The notes: generated by a model not told the origin, from the letters alone. DNA of 64,000 bases from Acidobacteriota bacterium (GCA_026394015.1 JAPKZA010000235.1:1-64000); one strand, 5' to 3'; shown: positions 54,322 to 62,622, counted from the stretch's first letter. Program-made: numbers and translations.

Positions 54322-55770
54322 ATGACACTCCCCCAACCCAAGCCCCATAAGAACCATACTCGCCGATCCTTTCTCTCCCTCCTCGCCCCCGCCCCCACCC
54401 GCCCCCACATCATCCTCTGCATGGGCGACGACCACGGCTGGAACGAAACCGGCTACAACGGCCATCCCCATCTCAAAACTCCCATCCTCGACCAAATGGC
54501 CGCCACCGGCCTCCAACTCGACCGCTTCTATTCCGCCCACCCCAACTGCTCCCCCACCCGCGGCAGTATCATGACCGGCCGCCACCCCAACCGCTACGGC
54601 ACCTTCGCCCCCGGCTGGTCCATCCGCCCCGAAGAAATCACCATCGCCCAACTCCTCAACCAAGCCGGCTACGCCTGCGGTCACTTCGGCAAGTGGCACC
54701 TCGGCCCCGTCAAAGCCGACTCCCCCACCTGCCCCGGCGCCATGGGCTTCCACGAATGGCTCTCCCACGATAACTTCTTCGAAGTCGATCCCATCCTCTC
54801 CCGTAACGGTGGCCCCAACCAAAAACTCCCCGGCGAAAGCTCCGAAATCATCGTTCGCGAAGCTCTCGCCTTCATCGCCAAAGCCAAAGCTCAGGGCAAA
54901 CCCTCCTTCACCGTCGTCTGGTTCGGCTCCCCCCATGAACCCTACGTCGGCACCGAACCCTATCTCTCGATGTATAAGGACCTCGCCGACCCCCTCCGCT
55001 CCCGCCTCGCCGAAATCACCGCCATGGACCACGCCATCGGCCAACTCCGCGACGGCCTCCGGTCCAGCGGCCTCCGCGACAACACCCTCCTCTGGTACTG
55101 CGGCGACAACGGAGTCCCCCCCGAGGGCCGATCAACCACCCCGTACCGCGGCCACAAAGGCCAGGTTTACGAAGGCGGCATCCGTGTCCCCGGCATCATC
55201 GAATGGCCCGCACGCCTCAAGCCCCGCAAAACCAGCGTCCACGCGGTAACCACTGACATCCTCCCCACCCTCTGCGACCTCACCGGCATCCCCTTGCCGA
55301 AGCGTCCCCTCGACGGCATCAGCCTCCAGCCCCTTCTCGACGGCAAAATGAAACAGCGTCCCTCCCCCATCTTCTTCTGGGAGTTTCAATCCAACCGCGA
55401 GGAAAAGTCGAAACCAGAGCCCTACCTCGACCCCGCCCTCCAGGAAGGTACCACCCCCACCGCCAAGCTCATGGACGGCAAGTACACCCGCACCTTCCGG
55501 AACTTCAAACACCCGCGCATCACCAACTCCGACACGCAAGGCCCCGCCGCCATGCTCGGCAACCGCTTCAAACTCGTCATCGATCCCGACCCCAAAGCGA
55601 AGCCCCCCCAGCCGGTCCGCGAGATTTTCGACCTCGACGCCGACCCCGCCGAAACCAAAGACCTCGCCTCCGCCCAACCAGAACTGGCCAATCACATGGA
55701 GATGCAGCTCCGCCTCTGGCAAAAGTCAGTCCTGGCCAGCTTGACTGGCGCCGACTACAAAACCAGGTAG
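54322..55770 (+). CDS. Exported arylsulfatase-type sulfatase
   Basis: 482 residues from the ATG at 54322. A twin-arginine-like signal (TRRSFLSLLAPAPT) precedes PHIILCMGDDHGWNETGYNG with the metal-binding Asp pair. The active-site Cys76 sits in NCSPTRGSIMTGRH. Further markers are CGHFGKWHLGPV, SPHEPYVG, LLWYCGDNGVPPEGRSTTPY and EGGIRVPGIIEWP. The order and length are normal for an arylsulfatase. It needs formylglycine maturation and has no maturase here. It diverges from the envelope protein gene across 117 bases. The likely substrate is a sulfated sugar or polysaccharide. Confidence 0.9.
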   Translation: MTLPQPKPHKNHTRRSFLSLLAPAPTRPHIILCMGDDHGWNETGYNGHPHLKTPILDQMAATGLQLDRFYSAHPNCSPTRGSIMTGRHPNRYGTFAPGWSIRPEEITIAQLLNQAGYACGHFGKWHLGPVKADSPTCPGAMGFHEWLSHDNFFEVDPILSRNGGPNQKLPGESSEIIVREALAFIAKAKAQGKPSFTVVWFGSPHEPYVGTEPYLSMYKDLADPLRSRLAEITAMDHAIGQLRDGLRSSGLRDNTLLWYCGDNGVPPEGRSTTPYRGHKGQVYEGGIRVPGIIEWPARLKPRKTSVHAVTTDILPTLCDLTGIPLPKRPLDGISLQPLLDGKMKQRPSPIFFWEFQSNREEKSKPEPYLDPALQEGTTPTAKLMDGKYTRTFRNFKHPRITNSDTQGPAAMLGNRFKLVIDPDPKAKPPQPVREIFDLDADPAETKDLASAQPELANHMEMQLRLWQKSVLASLTGADYKTR

Positions 55771-55802
55771 GCCCCCCGTTCTACAGTAAGCTATTGACAT
55801 CC

Positions 55803-56153
55803 ATGAGCACCCGATCCGAAGCCCTCGCCGTCCGTCTGGAAGCTGGCGCATCCGCACTCGCCGCCTTCGCCGCCACCCTCTCTGATACCGAATGGCAAAC
55901 CCCGGTCCCGAAGGATGGCCGCAAGGTCGGTATCGTCGTCCACCACGTCGCCAGCGTCTATCCCATCGAAATCCACCTCGCCCAGGAACTCGCCGCCGCG
56001 ATCCGCGCCCTCACCGACGCCGAACTCGACAACGCCGCCCCCGTGTCGCTGAATAGCGACGCCCCCCTCACCTGCCAGTTCCTCCTCGAAGATCACGCCG
56101 TCCGCCACAGTTATCACCACCTGGAAAGCCTTCACGCAGCGCTCGGCCGTTAG
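55803..56153 (+). CDS. Short DinB-like protein
   Basis: 116 residues from the ATG at 55803; a TTG three codons upstream is an alternative. The opening (ALAVRLEAGASALAAFAATL, EWQTPVPKDGRKVGIVVHHV) and closing (CQFLLEDHAVRHSYHHLESL) parts match DinB-superfamily four-helix proteins, including the His residues that bind metal (VVHHV and HAVRHSYHH). Intact relatives are 150-170 residues long. The middle helix region expected between EIHLAQELAAA and LTDAELDNAAP appears to be missing about 40-50 residues. It may be a natural short form or carry an in-frame deletion. Confidence 0.6.
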   Translation: MSTRSEALAVRLEAGASALAAFAATLSDTEWQTPVPKDGRKVGIVVHHVASVYPIEIHLAQELAAAIRALTDAELDNAAPVSLNSDAPLTCQFLLEDHAVRHSYHHLESLHAALGR

Positions 56154-56164
56154 CGTTTAAGCAT

Positions 56165-58243
56165 ATGCTGCGCTTCCTGCTCTGTGCCCTACTGCCGTTG
56201 GCCGGGCTTGCCCAAGCCCAGGAGTTGCTGCTCAACTCCTTCGAATCCGAAGACGACCTCGCCGTAATCGTTCCCCGCGACACCAAAGTACGTCCCACCG
56301 AAAAGGGCGTCACCCACGGCACCCGGGCCCTCGAAATCGAATTCAGCCGCGTCGCCTTCCCCGCCCTATTTTTCCGCCCGGCCGCCCCCCTCGACCTTCG
56401 CGAGTGGGGCGAAATCGCCTACGACATCACCAACACCGGAAACGCGCCCGTCCGCTTCAACGTCCGTGTCGATGACGATTACCGTCCCGACGGAGTCGGC
56501 ACCTCCCGCAACGGCGTCGGCACCCTCGAACCCGGCGCCACCGCCACCTTCGTCTTCCCCCTCGCCAACCGCGACCCCCTCGCCTTCGGCATGCGCGGCC
56601 TGCCCACCGGGCCCGACGCGCGCAACCTCGGCAGCACCGGCACCCATATCTTAAACCTCGCCAGCATCGCCCAGATGCAGATCTTCCTGCCCTCCCCCAC
56701 CGAGCCCATCACCCTCATCCTCGACAACCTCCGCCTCCGCAAAGCCTTTCCCCTCGAACGCATCGTCGACCGCTTCGGCCAGTTCGCCCCCGCCACCTGG
56801 CCCGGCAAGCTGACCGCCGACGAAGACTTCCCCGCCCGCCGAGCCACCGAAGAGGCCTTCCTTTCCACCACCGGCACCTTCGGCGGCCGCTCCCTCTACG
56901 GCGGATACGCCGCCGGCCCCCGCCTGGAACCCACCGGCTTCTTCCGCGCCGCCAAACACGCCGGACGCTGGTGGCTCGTCGACCCCGACGGCTGGCTCTT
57001 CTTCTCCACCGGCTTCAACTCCATTTCGCTCTCCCAGACCACCTTCACCACCGCACGCGAGTCCATGTTCACCTGGCTCCCCAGCGACACCGATCCCCTC
57101 GCCCGCCACTACGGCACCGCCACCGCCGTCCAGGGACCCATCCCCTCCGGCACCACCTACAACTTCCAGACCGCCAATCTCGAACGCAAATACGGCCCCA
57201 GCTACGTCGAAGACTGGCGCGCCACCGCCCTCGCCCGCCTCCCCGCCTGGGGCTTCAACACCATCGGCAACTGGTCCGATCCCGCCCTCCACCGCCGCGG
57301 GGTTGCCTACGTCACCACCGCCTCGCTCTGGGGCAGCTTCAACACCGTCCCCAACCTCGGCCAAGGAACCGATCGCCTCCCCGACCCCTTCGACCCCCGC
57401 TTTGCCACCGACGTTAACGCCCGCCTCCTCCCCGTCCTCACCCCCGCCTTGGGCGATCCCTGGTGCCTCGGCCACTTCGTCGACAACGAACTCAACTGGG
57501 GCTCCACCGCCAGCGACCGCACCCGCTACGGAGTCGCCCTCGGCGCGTTGGCCCAATCCGCCGCCAACTCCCCCGCCCGCCGAGCCCTAGGCACCCTCCT
57601 CGCCACCCGTTACGGCGCCATCGCGAACCTCAACGCCGCCTGGGGCACGCAATTCGCCGATTGGAACGCGCTCACCGCCCCCGCCACCATTACCGCCGCC
57701 ATGCGCCCCGACCTTGCCCTGCTCACGACCGCCTACGCCCGCGAGTATTTCCGCGTCGTCCGCGACGAAATCCGCCGCATCGACCCCGATCACCTCTATC
57801 TCGGCTCCCGCTTTCACATCAACAATCCCGACATCATCGCCGGGGCCGCCGAGATGACCGATGTGCTGAGCTTTAACATCTACCAGCAGGCCATCGTACC
57901 GGCGAACTGGGCGATCCTACAGCAGTTGGACCGCCCGGCCCTCATCGGCGAGTTCCATTTCGGAGCCCTCGACCGCGGCATGTTCCACACCGGCTTGCAG
58001 TCCACCGGCTCGCAAGCCGAACGCGCCGCGGCCTTCACCCGCTATCTGCAGAGCGTCGCCGACCATCCCAACTTCGTCGGCGCCCACTGGTTCCAATATA
58101 CGGACCAAGCCCTCACCGGCCGCCCCCGCGACGGCGAAAACTACAACATCGGGTTTGTCACCATCGTCGATACGCCCTACCCGGAGATGGTCAACGCCGC
58201 CCGGGATCTGCACGAAGGAATCTACCTCCGGCGACTGCGCTAA
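56165..58243 (+). CDS. GH50/GH42-like glycoside hydrolase (agarase-type)
   Basis: A 692-residue exported enzyme with a signal peptide (LLCALLPLAGLAQA). Residues ~20-190 form a carbohydrate-binding-like beta-sandwich (LLNSFESEDDLAVIVPRDTK, DITNTGNAPVRFNVRVDDDY). A (beta/alpha)8 barrel follows: WWLVDPDGWLFFSTGFNSIS, ARLPAWGFNTIGNWSDPALH, and the two catalytic-type Glu motifs, GHFVDNELNWGST (acid/base) and ALIGEFHFGALDRGMFHTGL (nucleophile). This matches GH50 beta-agarase and related clan members, but the precise substrate is not settled. With two sulfatases nearby, a sulfated galactan or similar polymer is plausible. Confidence 0.75.
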   Translation: MLRFLLCALLPLAGLAQAQELLLNSFESEDDLAVIVPRDTKVRPTEKGVTHGTRALEIEFSRVAFPALFFRPAAPLDLREWGEIAYDITNTGNAPVRFNVRVDDDYRPDGVGTSRNGVGTLEPGATATFVFPLANRDPLAFGMRGLPTGPDARNLGSTGTHILNLASIAQMQIFLPSPTEPITLILDNLRLRKAFPLERIVDRFGQFAPATWPGKLTADEDFPARRATEEAFLSTTGTFGGRSLYGGYAAGPRLEPTGFFRAAKHAGRWWLVDPDGWLFFSTGFNSISLSQTTFTTARESMFTWLPSDTDPLARHYGTATAVQGPIPSGTTYNFQTANLERKYGPSYVEDWRATALARLPAWGFNTIGNWSDPALHRRGVAYVTTASLWGSFNTVPNLGQGTDRLPDPFDPRFATDVNARLLPVLTPALGDPWCLGHFVDNELNWGSTASDRTRYGVALGALAQSAANSPARRALGTLLATRYGAIANLNAAWGTQFADWNALTAPATITAAMRPDLALLTTAYAREYFRVVRDEIRRIDPDHLYLGSRFHINNPDIIAGAAEMTDVLSFNIYQQAIVPANWAILQQLDRPALIGEFHFGALDRGMFHTGLQSTGSQAERAAAFTRYLQSVADHPNFVGAHWFQYTDQALTGRPRDGENYNIGFVTIVDTPYPEMVNAARDLHEGIYLRRLR

Positions 58244-58362
58244 ACGCCGCTGTCCTCTCGCGCGGGTCTCGCCACCAAGTCCACGGCAGTTTGGTATTTT
58301 GCCCCCACACCCCTATCTTCCACAGAGCTCAGGACGTTGGTATCAACGAATTCAGAGGTCAT
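58240..58362 (-). pseudogene. Truncated PIN-domain toxin
   Basis: A 40-residue frame starts MTSEFVDTNVLSSVEDRGVG and continues GAKYQTAVDLVARPARED before ending at the border with the glycosidase gene. FVDTNVL is the PIN catalytic opening; the remaining ~90 residues are missing. Its start overlaps the stop of the RHH antitoxin by 11 bases, the normal toxin-antitoxin arrangement. The stop lies within the last codon of the convergent glycosidase. Confidence 0.7.
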
Positions 58363-58624
58363 GGATTTCGTCGCGATTCCACGTGATCTCGCCGCCGATC
58401 CCTCGGTCAGGCACCTCTTGGAGACGCCGAATGAGACGCGAGGCCGCCGCCTCCCGCTCACTCTCCTCCACCAGCATTCGCTCGATCGCTTCTTTCACAA
58501 CCGTAGTCATCGACTGGTTTCTGATCGCGGCGCGGTCCCGCACCCGACCGATCAATTGCTCAGGAAGGTGGATCGTTAGATTTTCACCAGCGCCCAGATC
58601 TTTTAGAGTATTCCATGAACCCAT
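58352..58624 (-). CDS. Ribbon-helix-helix antitoxin-like protein
   Basis: A 90-residue protein with a ribbon-helix-helix at residues ~14-50: LTIHLPEQLIGRVRDRAAIR then NQSMTTVVKEAIERMLVEE. The C-terminal half (SRLIRRLQEVPDRGIGGE) would bind the toxin. It is intact and precedes a truncated PIN toxin with which it overlaps. It now appears to be an orphan antitoxin that could still act as a repressor. The ATG at 58624 gives the full RHH; a shorter start would remove its first strand. Confidence 0.75.
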   Translation of the reverse strand: MGSWNTLKDLGAGENLTIHLPEQLIGRVRDRAAIRNQSMTTVVKEAIERMLVEESEREAAASRLIRRLQEVPDRGIGGEITWNRDEIHDL

Positions 58625-58688
58625 CCGGCGGGAGCGGAACTATCTGGAGCAACAATCAGCCCCTCTCCGCCAGGAATTGCGGAATGCA

Positions 58689-58942
58689 TGGGACAGACAT
58701 AAACTATGGGCGTGGAGAAGCAGAAGACGTTTTCTTCAAAGGGCTGTTCGTCTTCCGTTGAGACGTGCGACATTCGATTTCGCAAAATGAAATACTACGC
58801 GCTTGGACGGAGCGACGTGGGACGATAGCTCTTCGTCGCGTTCGCACTCCGCGGCACACTGGTGCGAGTAATCTCCGGCCGGGACAGGAATCGAAGAGAA
58901 AGGAGCGCCTATGAAGTCGACGAAAAAGAAGCCGATGCCTGA
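58689..58942 (+). pseudogene. BrnT toxin remnant
   Basis: Pieces of a BrnT toxin can be read across two frames. They are WDRHK, then EAEDVFFKGLFVF with a stop before DVRHSIS, then YYALGRSDVGR, a TAG, and LFVAFALRGTLVRVISGRDR with NRRERSAYE. BrnT normally reads W...K...HGV.F.EA..VF, then GRS.GR.LFV.F..R....RIISAR...R.ER..YE. At least two frameshifts and two stops make it non-functional. Its end overlaps the BrnA-like gene by 32 bases, the ordinary brnTA layout. Confidence 0.75.
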
Positions 58943-59184
58943 GTTCCGAGCAGAAGCAGAGGAGCGCACCTTCTGGAGCGAGAACGATTCGACTCAGTTC
59001 ATCGAGTGGCGCACCGCGGCTCGACAGAAATTTCCGCAGCTCAAGCCGACGCTGCGAACCATTTCGTCGCGCCTTCCCCGTTTCGATGATCGAGGATCTC
59101 AAGATCCTGGCGGAACGGATAAAGGCACAGCGGAGTAAGGGATCGTCGGATCAAGCCGGATTCGAAGGATCGGCCAGGACGTAG
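58911..59184 (+). pseudogene. BrnA/CopG-type antitoxin with a frameshift in a C-run
   Basis: The frame opens MKSTKKKPMPEFRAEAEERT, then FWSENDSTQFIEW and LKPTLRTISSRLP, all typical of CopG/BrnA antitoxins. The next element MIEDLKILAERIKAQRS is in the neighbouring frame. Removing one C from the CCCC near 59078-59081 joins them (RLPVSMIEDLKILAER). The usual SLLK segment of the C-terminus is missing as well, so decay is likely even if the frameshift is an artefact. A GAAAGGAG site stands upstream. Confidence 0.75.
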
Positions 59185-59513
59185 ATCTGCGCGTCCAGCT
59201 CCCCGTCGGCCAGGCGGACGGGAGTTACCACTCGCCGATAGCCAGGGCCTTCAAACTCATCGAGACGGGCCCAGTGATCCGGCAGATCCAAGGATTCCAA
59301 AAGGTAAACGGCGACGGCTGAACCCGATGGATCGAGGATCAACCCAGGGTAGCCCAGCGCAGCGCCCCAACCGACGTCGATCAGTTTGCCCTGCACGGTC
59401 CCTTGCACCCATCGGCCCCGGAGATCGGCCAACTCGTGGTGGTTCACCCGTCCAGGAACAAGCGTTCCGTAAACAGCCAAGCGAGTATTTTCGCTGTGAT
59501 CAGGGTCGGACAA
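59151..59513 (-). CDS. Gamma-glutamylcyclotransferase-like protein
   Basis: A 120-residue GGCT-like protein: LAVYGTLVPGRVNHHELADL carries the YGTL.PG substrate loop. VQGKLIDVGWGAALGYPGLI and the catalytic-type Glu in WARLDEFEGPGYRRVVTPVR follow. The fold hydrolyses or cyclises gamma-glutamyl amines and peptides, but many members are untested. The only start that keeps YGTL in frame with a few residues before it is TTG at 59513. It is on the opposite strand to the decayed toxin-antitoxin genes and overlaps their end by 34 bases. Confidence 0.8.
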   Translation of the reverse strand: MSDPDHSENTRLAVYGTLVPGRVNHHELADLRGRWVQGTVQGKLIDVGWGAALGYPGLILDPSGSAVAVYLLESLDLPDHWARLDEFEGPGYRRVVTPVRLADGELDAQIYVLADPSNPA

Positions 59514-59853
59514 GCGGATTCATGACCTCCACCCCATTATGCGACGAAGGCGACCGACCGCCGTGCGCGCCGCCAAAGAGCCCTGCCCCGTTGCGTCCGT
59601 AAGTGTCGATCGGCACCTGAAATCCGTAAGGCCAGAGGGCGGACAGCTACGATCGTCGAAGCGCCTCAAAATCCCCCCGAAAAGGCGCCGAAAATGCTCG
59701 ATCTTTTGAATCGCCAGCTTCACCGGACGAATGCATTTCGTAGGGTGAAGCGGCGAACGATTGAAGGAGTAACTTCGGTGGGACACGTGGCTTGGTCACC
59801 CACCTTCTAGACCACAGCCGCCTTGGCGGCGCTATTGTTAAGGAGAGGTCGCC
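59514..59853. other. No supported gene
   Basis: A short minus-strand frame and several plus-strand frames cross this stretch, but none resembles a known family or has a good start site. Its right end carries the AAGGAG ribosome binding site for the small frame at 59854. A small hairpin (CCGCC-TT-GGCGG, about 59819-59830) lies just before it. Confidence 0.4.
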
Positions 59854-60054
59854 ATGAGCCGCGAAGAGCAACTCGAACAACGAATCACCGAATTGAACGC
59901 TGCCGAATTGAAAGAGCCGCGAGCAGGGTTTGGTCACGATGCGGCCGACGTCTGGGACCGCTAGATTGAAAGCGATTCCAGGAACGGCAAGTTGCGTCGG
60001 CTGATCGATCAAGCTCTCGCTGATGATGGTGCCGGTCACTCGACAGCACGGTGA
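59854..60054 (+). pseudogene. Small antitoxin-like gene with an internal amber codon
   Basis: A strong AAGGAGAGG site precedes MSREEQLEQRITELNAAELK, which continues ADVWDR, then TAG, then IESDSRNGKLRRLIDQALAD in the same frame to a TGA. Small antitoxin-like proteins often read ...WDRQIEEDIASGKLDRLIEEALA..., so the TAG probably replaced a CAG (Gln). Sixty-six amino acids would be encoded without it. No toxin follows; instead the sequence runs into the next gene. The family comparison is from memory. Confidence 0.5.
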
Positions 60055-60078
60055 ACCACCGGGCCTCCCCGGAATGGT

Positions 60079-60711
60079 TCACTTATCCTTCCGCAAGATG
60101 GCCAGAACTTCGTTGCCGAACGCAGTTCTCCCGGCCGTGAACCCCAACAACGCATATCCCTGCGCACCAGCGTCCTGTAGCTCCTTTTGCATTGTGGAGG
60201 CCCGCGTCGTCGCCAGCAGGCGATAGGAAGAAGGTGCCTGGTTCTTTTGCGAATCCAGTTCCATAATCACGACAACCTCCTTCCCCCCCGTCGCGGCTTC
60301 GAACACGGTGTGATCCAGATACGAATACCCACCATCCGCCAACTGCTGCATCTCGGCTTGCATCGTCGACGTCCTGCTGGTGGCCAGCAATCGGTACTTG
60401 CGGATTTCCTGGCTCCCGCCAACCGGCTCCTTCACCATTGCAATAATGACCTGCCCCCCATTCGTCGCCTTGCCCCCCATCACCCGGCTGAAGCGGTACC
60501 CCGCCGCGGCCCCTTCATTCAGCTCTTTCTCCATCGTCGACGTCTTCGAAGTCGCGAGCATTCGGTAGTCGAACGAAGGCTCGGCACCGCTGACGGCCAC
60601 GGTCATAGCCAGACCGACGATCAGAATGGCGGTCGCCTGCAGCGCGATCTGCGCCGTGCTCCTGGCTATGTTCTGGATGGAACGATTCTGGAACTGCGTT
60701 TGGTTAAACAT
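60079..60711 (-). CDS. Secreted or membrane protein with three DUF4177-like repeats
   Basis: 210 residues from the ATG at 60711, which has AGGAGA upstream; a longer frame passes through the operators and is not expected. A hydrophobic helix (about residues 20-42) acts as a signal or anchor. Three repeats of about 50 residues follow, at ~47-96, ~98-147 and ~152-208. Each begins Y-R-(L/M)-L-A-T with (S/T)-x-x-S-T-M, then a helix with ...GY, and a strand (VIIAMVK, VVVIMELD, VLAILRKD). The pattern is like DUF4177. Function is unknown. The gene is divergent from a TetR regulator, and the two operators between them should control it. Confidence 0.7.
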   Translation of the reverse strand: MFNQTQFQNRSIQNIARSTAQIALQATAILIVGLAMTVAVSGAEPSFDYRMLATSKTSTMEKELNEGAAAGYRFSRVMGGKATNGGQVIIAMVKEPVGGSQEIRKYRLLATSRTSTMQAEMQQLADGGYSYLDHTVFEAATGGKEVVVIMELDSQKNQAPSSYRLLATTRASTMQKELQDAGAQGYALLGFTAGRTAFGNEVLAILRKDK

Positions 60712-60741
60712 TGGATCTCCTCTCTCTCTAATGGTTCTATT

Positions 60742-60778
60742 TGTGTATAGCGTACACAGATAAGTGTATGGTATACAC
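60742..60778. promoter_or_regulatory. Paired TetR operators
   Basis: Two copies of GTGTA-N5-TACAC: 60743-60757 (spacer TAGCG; extended arms TGTGTA/TACACA at 60742-60758) and 60764-60778 (spacer TGGTA; GTGTAT/ATACAC arms). Centre-to-centre distance is 21 bp, two helical turns, so both sites face the same side. They lie between the divergent starts at 60711 and 60818 and overlap the likely promoters. Confidence 0.82.
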
Positions 60779-60817
60779 AGTAGCTCTGTCAATCGTTTTT
60801 TAAACATCAGGAGTCAC

Positions 60818-61696
60818 ATGGCAGCCAGGACCGGGCAGAAGAACCCCAAGACCTCTACCGCCCCAACCGTCCCCAACAGCAACGAAAGCAACGCCAGCAG
60901 CGAAACCAACGCCGAAGACCTGCGCAAGCGAAGCCGACTGCTCTGGGAAACCCAACCCCGACCCGGCCGCGGCCCGCGACCCATGGTGTCTCGGGAGGAC
61001 GTCGTCCAAGCCGCGATCAGCATCGCAGACCGGGACGGTCTCGCCGCGCTAACGATGCAGGCCGTTGCCCAGCGCCTCGGGTTCACGACGATGGCCCTCT
61101 ATCGTTACTTCCCCAACAAAGAAGCCCTCATTGATGCCTCGGTCGACGCGGCCCTGGGCACGCCGCCACAGCGGAGCGGTCCGCGAGAAGGGTGGCGCAA
61201 GGAAGTAACGTACTGGGCCCACGCAAAGCGAACCATGTTGTGTGCCCGGCCGTGGCTCGCCGAACTGCCGTTCGTCGCGGCTCCCCACGGACCCAACTGG
61301 CTCAGCTGGCACGAGGCCTTCTTACAGACCATCGCCGAAGCCGGCTTGAGTCCAGAAGATAAGATGGACGTGCTCAGCGCCGTCCACGGCTATGTGGGCG
61401 GAAGCTCGGATACGGCCATCTCTTTAGCCAGAGCCGTGTCGCGTGGCATCACCTTTGAGCAGTGGGCCCAAGCCGTCGGCTCAGATCTTTGCCGCGCCAT
61501 CGACGACCCCCGCTACCCCCTTCTGTCCGCCATTCTCACGTCCAAATCGGGCGGCATCTCCGAACAGTCCCCGTTGCCGGCCCGCGGTGGCCGCCCTCGG
61601 ACGATGGACGAGAGCTTCGATTTCGGCCTGGATCGTCTCTTGGACGGAATCGAGCGTTATATCGACTCTCTGCCACCAGCAAATCCAGCCCCTTGA
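60818..61696 (+). CDS. TetR family transcriptional regulator
   Basis: 292 residues from the ATG at 60818, supported by CAGGAG upstream; the frame can extend to 60764 but that crosses the operator. After a disordered Asn/Ser-rich tail (~1-45), the TetR helix-turn-helix lies at ~55-105 (VSREDVVQAAISIADRDGLA, LTMQAVAQRLGFTTMALYRY, FPNKEALIDASVDAALG). The C-terminal half is TetR_C_1-like (ARPWLAELPFVAAPHGPNWL, SAVHGYVGGSSDTAIS). It probably represses itself and the three-repeat gene through the adjacent palindromes, responding to an unknown small molecule. Confidence 0.92.
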   Translation: MAARTGQKNPKTSTAPTVPNSNESNASSETNAEDLRKRSRLLWETQPRPGRGPRPMVSREDVVQAAISIADRDGLAALTMQAVAQRLGFTTMALYRYFPNKEALIDASVDAALGTPPQRSGPREGWRKEVTYWAHAKRTMLCARPWLAELPFVAAPHGPNWLSWHEAFLQTIAEAGLSPEDKMDVLSAVHGYVGGSSDTAISLARAVSRGITFEQWAQAVGSDLCRAIDDPRYPLLSAILTSKSGGISEQSPLPARGGRPRTMDESFDFGLDRLLDGIERYIDSLPPANPAP

Positions 61697-61722
61697 AACC
61701 CGTACCCGTTTAGACTCAAGGC

Positions 61723-62622
61723 ATGTCGAATCCGGATTTCAACCTGCTCATCACGCTCGATGCAGTGCTCGCGGAAGGGAGTGTTGCCGGTGCCGCACGA
61801 CGAATGGGGCTTAGCCCGTCAGCCATGAGCCGCGCCCTGGCGAGGTTGCGACTAACCACCGGCGATCCACTCTTGGTCAGAGCCGGGCGCGGGCTCGTCC
61901 CTACCCCTCGTGCGGTGGAACTCCGCGCCCAGATCAGTCAAATTGTCGACGCGGCAAAAAGAGTTCTGCGCCCCGCGGAAACCCTCAACCTCAAACAGCT
62001 CACCCAAACCTTCACCCTGCGAACCAGCGAAGGCTTTGTCGAAAACTTCGGGCCGCACCTGATCGCCCAAGTCGAAAGGGAGGCTCCCGGCGTACGCTTG
62101 CGCTTCGTGCAGAAACCAAACAAAGACGGCGCGCCCCTCCGCGAAGGAACCGTGGATCTGGAAACCGGCGTCGTCGAAAGCTCGACGGCTCCGGAACTGC
62201 GTACCCAGGAACTGTTTCGAGACCGCTACATCGGCGTCGTACGCAAGGGACACGCGCTGGCCAAGGGCAAGATCACCCCTGCCCGCTATGCGGCCGGTGG
62301 TCACATCTACGTCTCCCGGGACGGTCTCGACAAGGGCCCGATCGATGAAGCCCTGACTCCCTTCGGGCTGGAACGCAAGATCATCACGATCGTCGGCGGC
62401 TTTTCCACCGCGCTCGCTCTCGCCCGCGCCTCCGACTGGATCGCCAGTGTTCCCGAGAGACATACCGGCGTCCTGCGTGACGGAATGCACAGCTTTCCCC
62501 TTCCGGTCTCTACGCCGCCGTTCACCGTTTCTCTGCTCTGGCACCCCCGCCTGGACGCCGATCCTGCCCACCGCTGGTTGCGCGGCCTCGTACTGGCAAC
62601 CTGCCGTCACCAGCCCGAATAA
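61723..62622 (+). CDS. LysR family transcriptional regulator
   Basis: A 299-residue LysR regulator. The N-terminal winged helix (FNLLITLDAVLAEGSVAGAA, RRMGLSPSAMSRALARLRLT, TGDPLLVRAGRGLVPTPRAV) matches the family. The remainder is a periplasmic-binding-protein-like effector domain (FTLRTSEGFVENFGPHLIAQ, IVGGFSTALALARASDWIAS). It lies 26 bases downstream of the TetR gene in the same direction. It may be co-transcribed with it, or with the cupin gene 88 bases further on, whose promoter region it could control. Confidence 0.92.
   Translation: MSNPDFNLLITLDAVLAEGSVAGAARRMGLSPSAMSRALARLRLTTGDPLLVRAGRGLVPTPRAVELRAQISQIVDAAKRVLRPAETLNLKQLTQTFTLRTSEGFVENFGPHLIAQVEREAPGVRLRFVQKPNKDGAPLREGTVDLETGVVESSTAPELRTQELFRDRYIGVVRKGHALAKGKITPARYAAGGHIYVSRDGLDKGPIDEALTPFGLERKIITIVGGFSTALALARASDWIASVPERHTGVLRDGMHSFPLPVSTPPFTVSLLWHPRLDADPAHRWLRGLVLATCRHQPE

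Noticed and set aside
59647-60039. 130-codon minus-strand frame
   Set aside because: Antisense to the antitoxin-like frame, with no recognisable motif.
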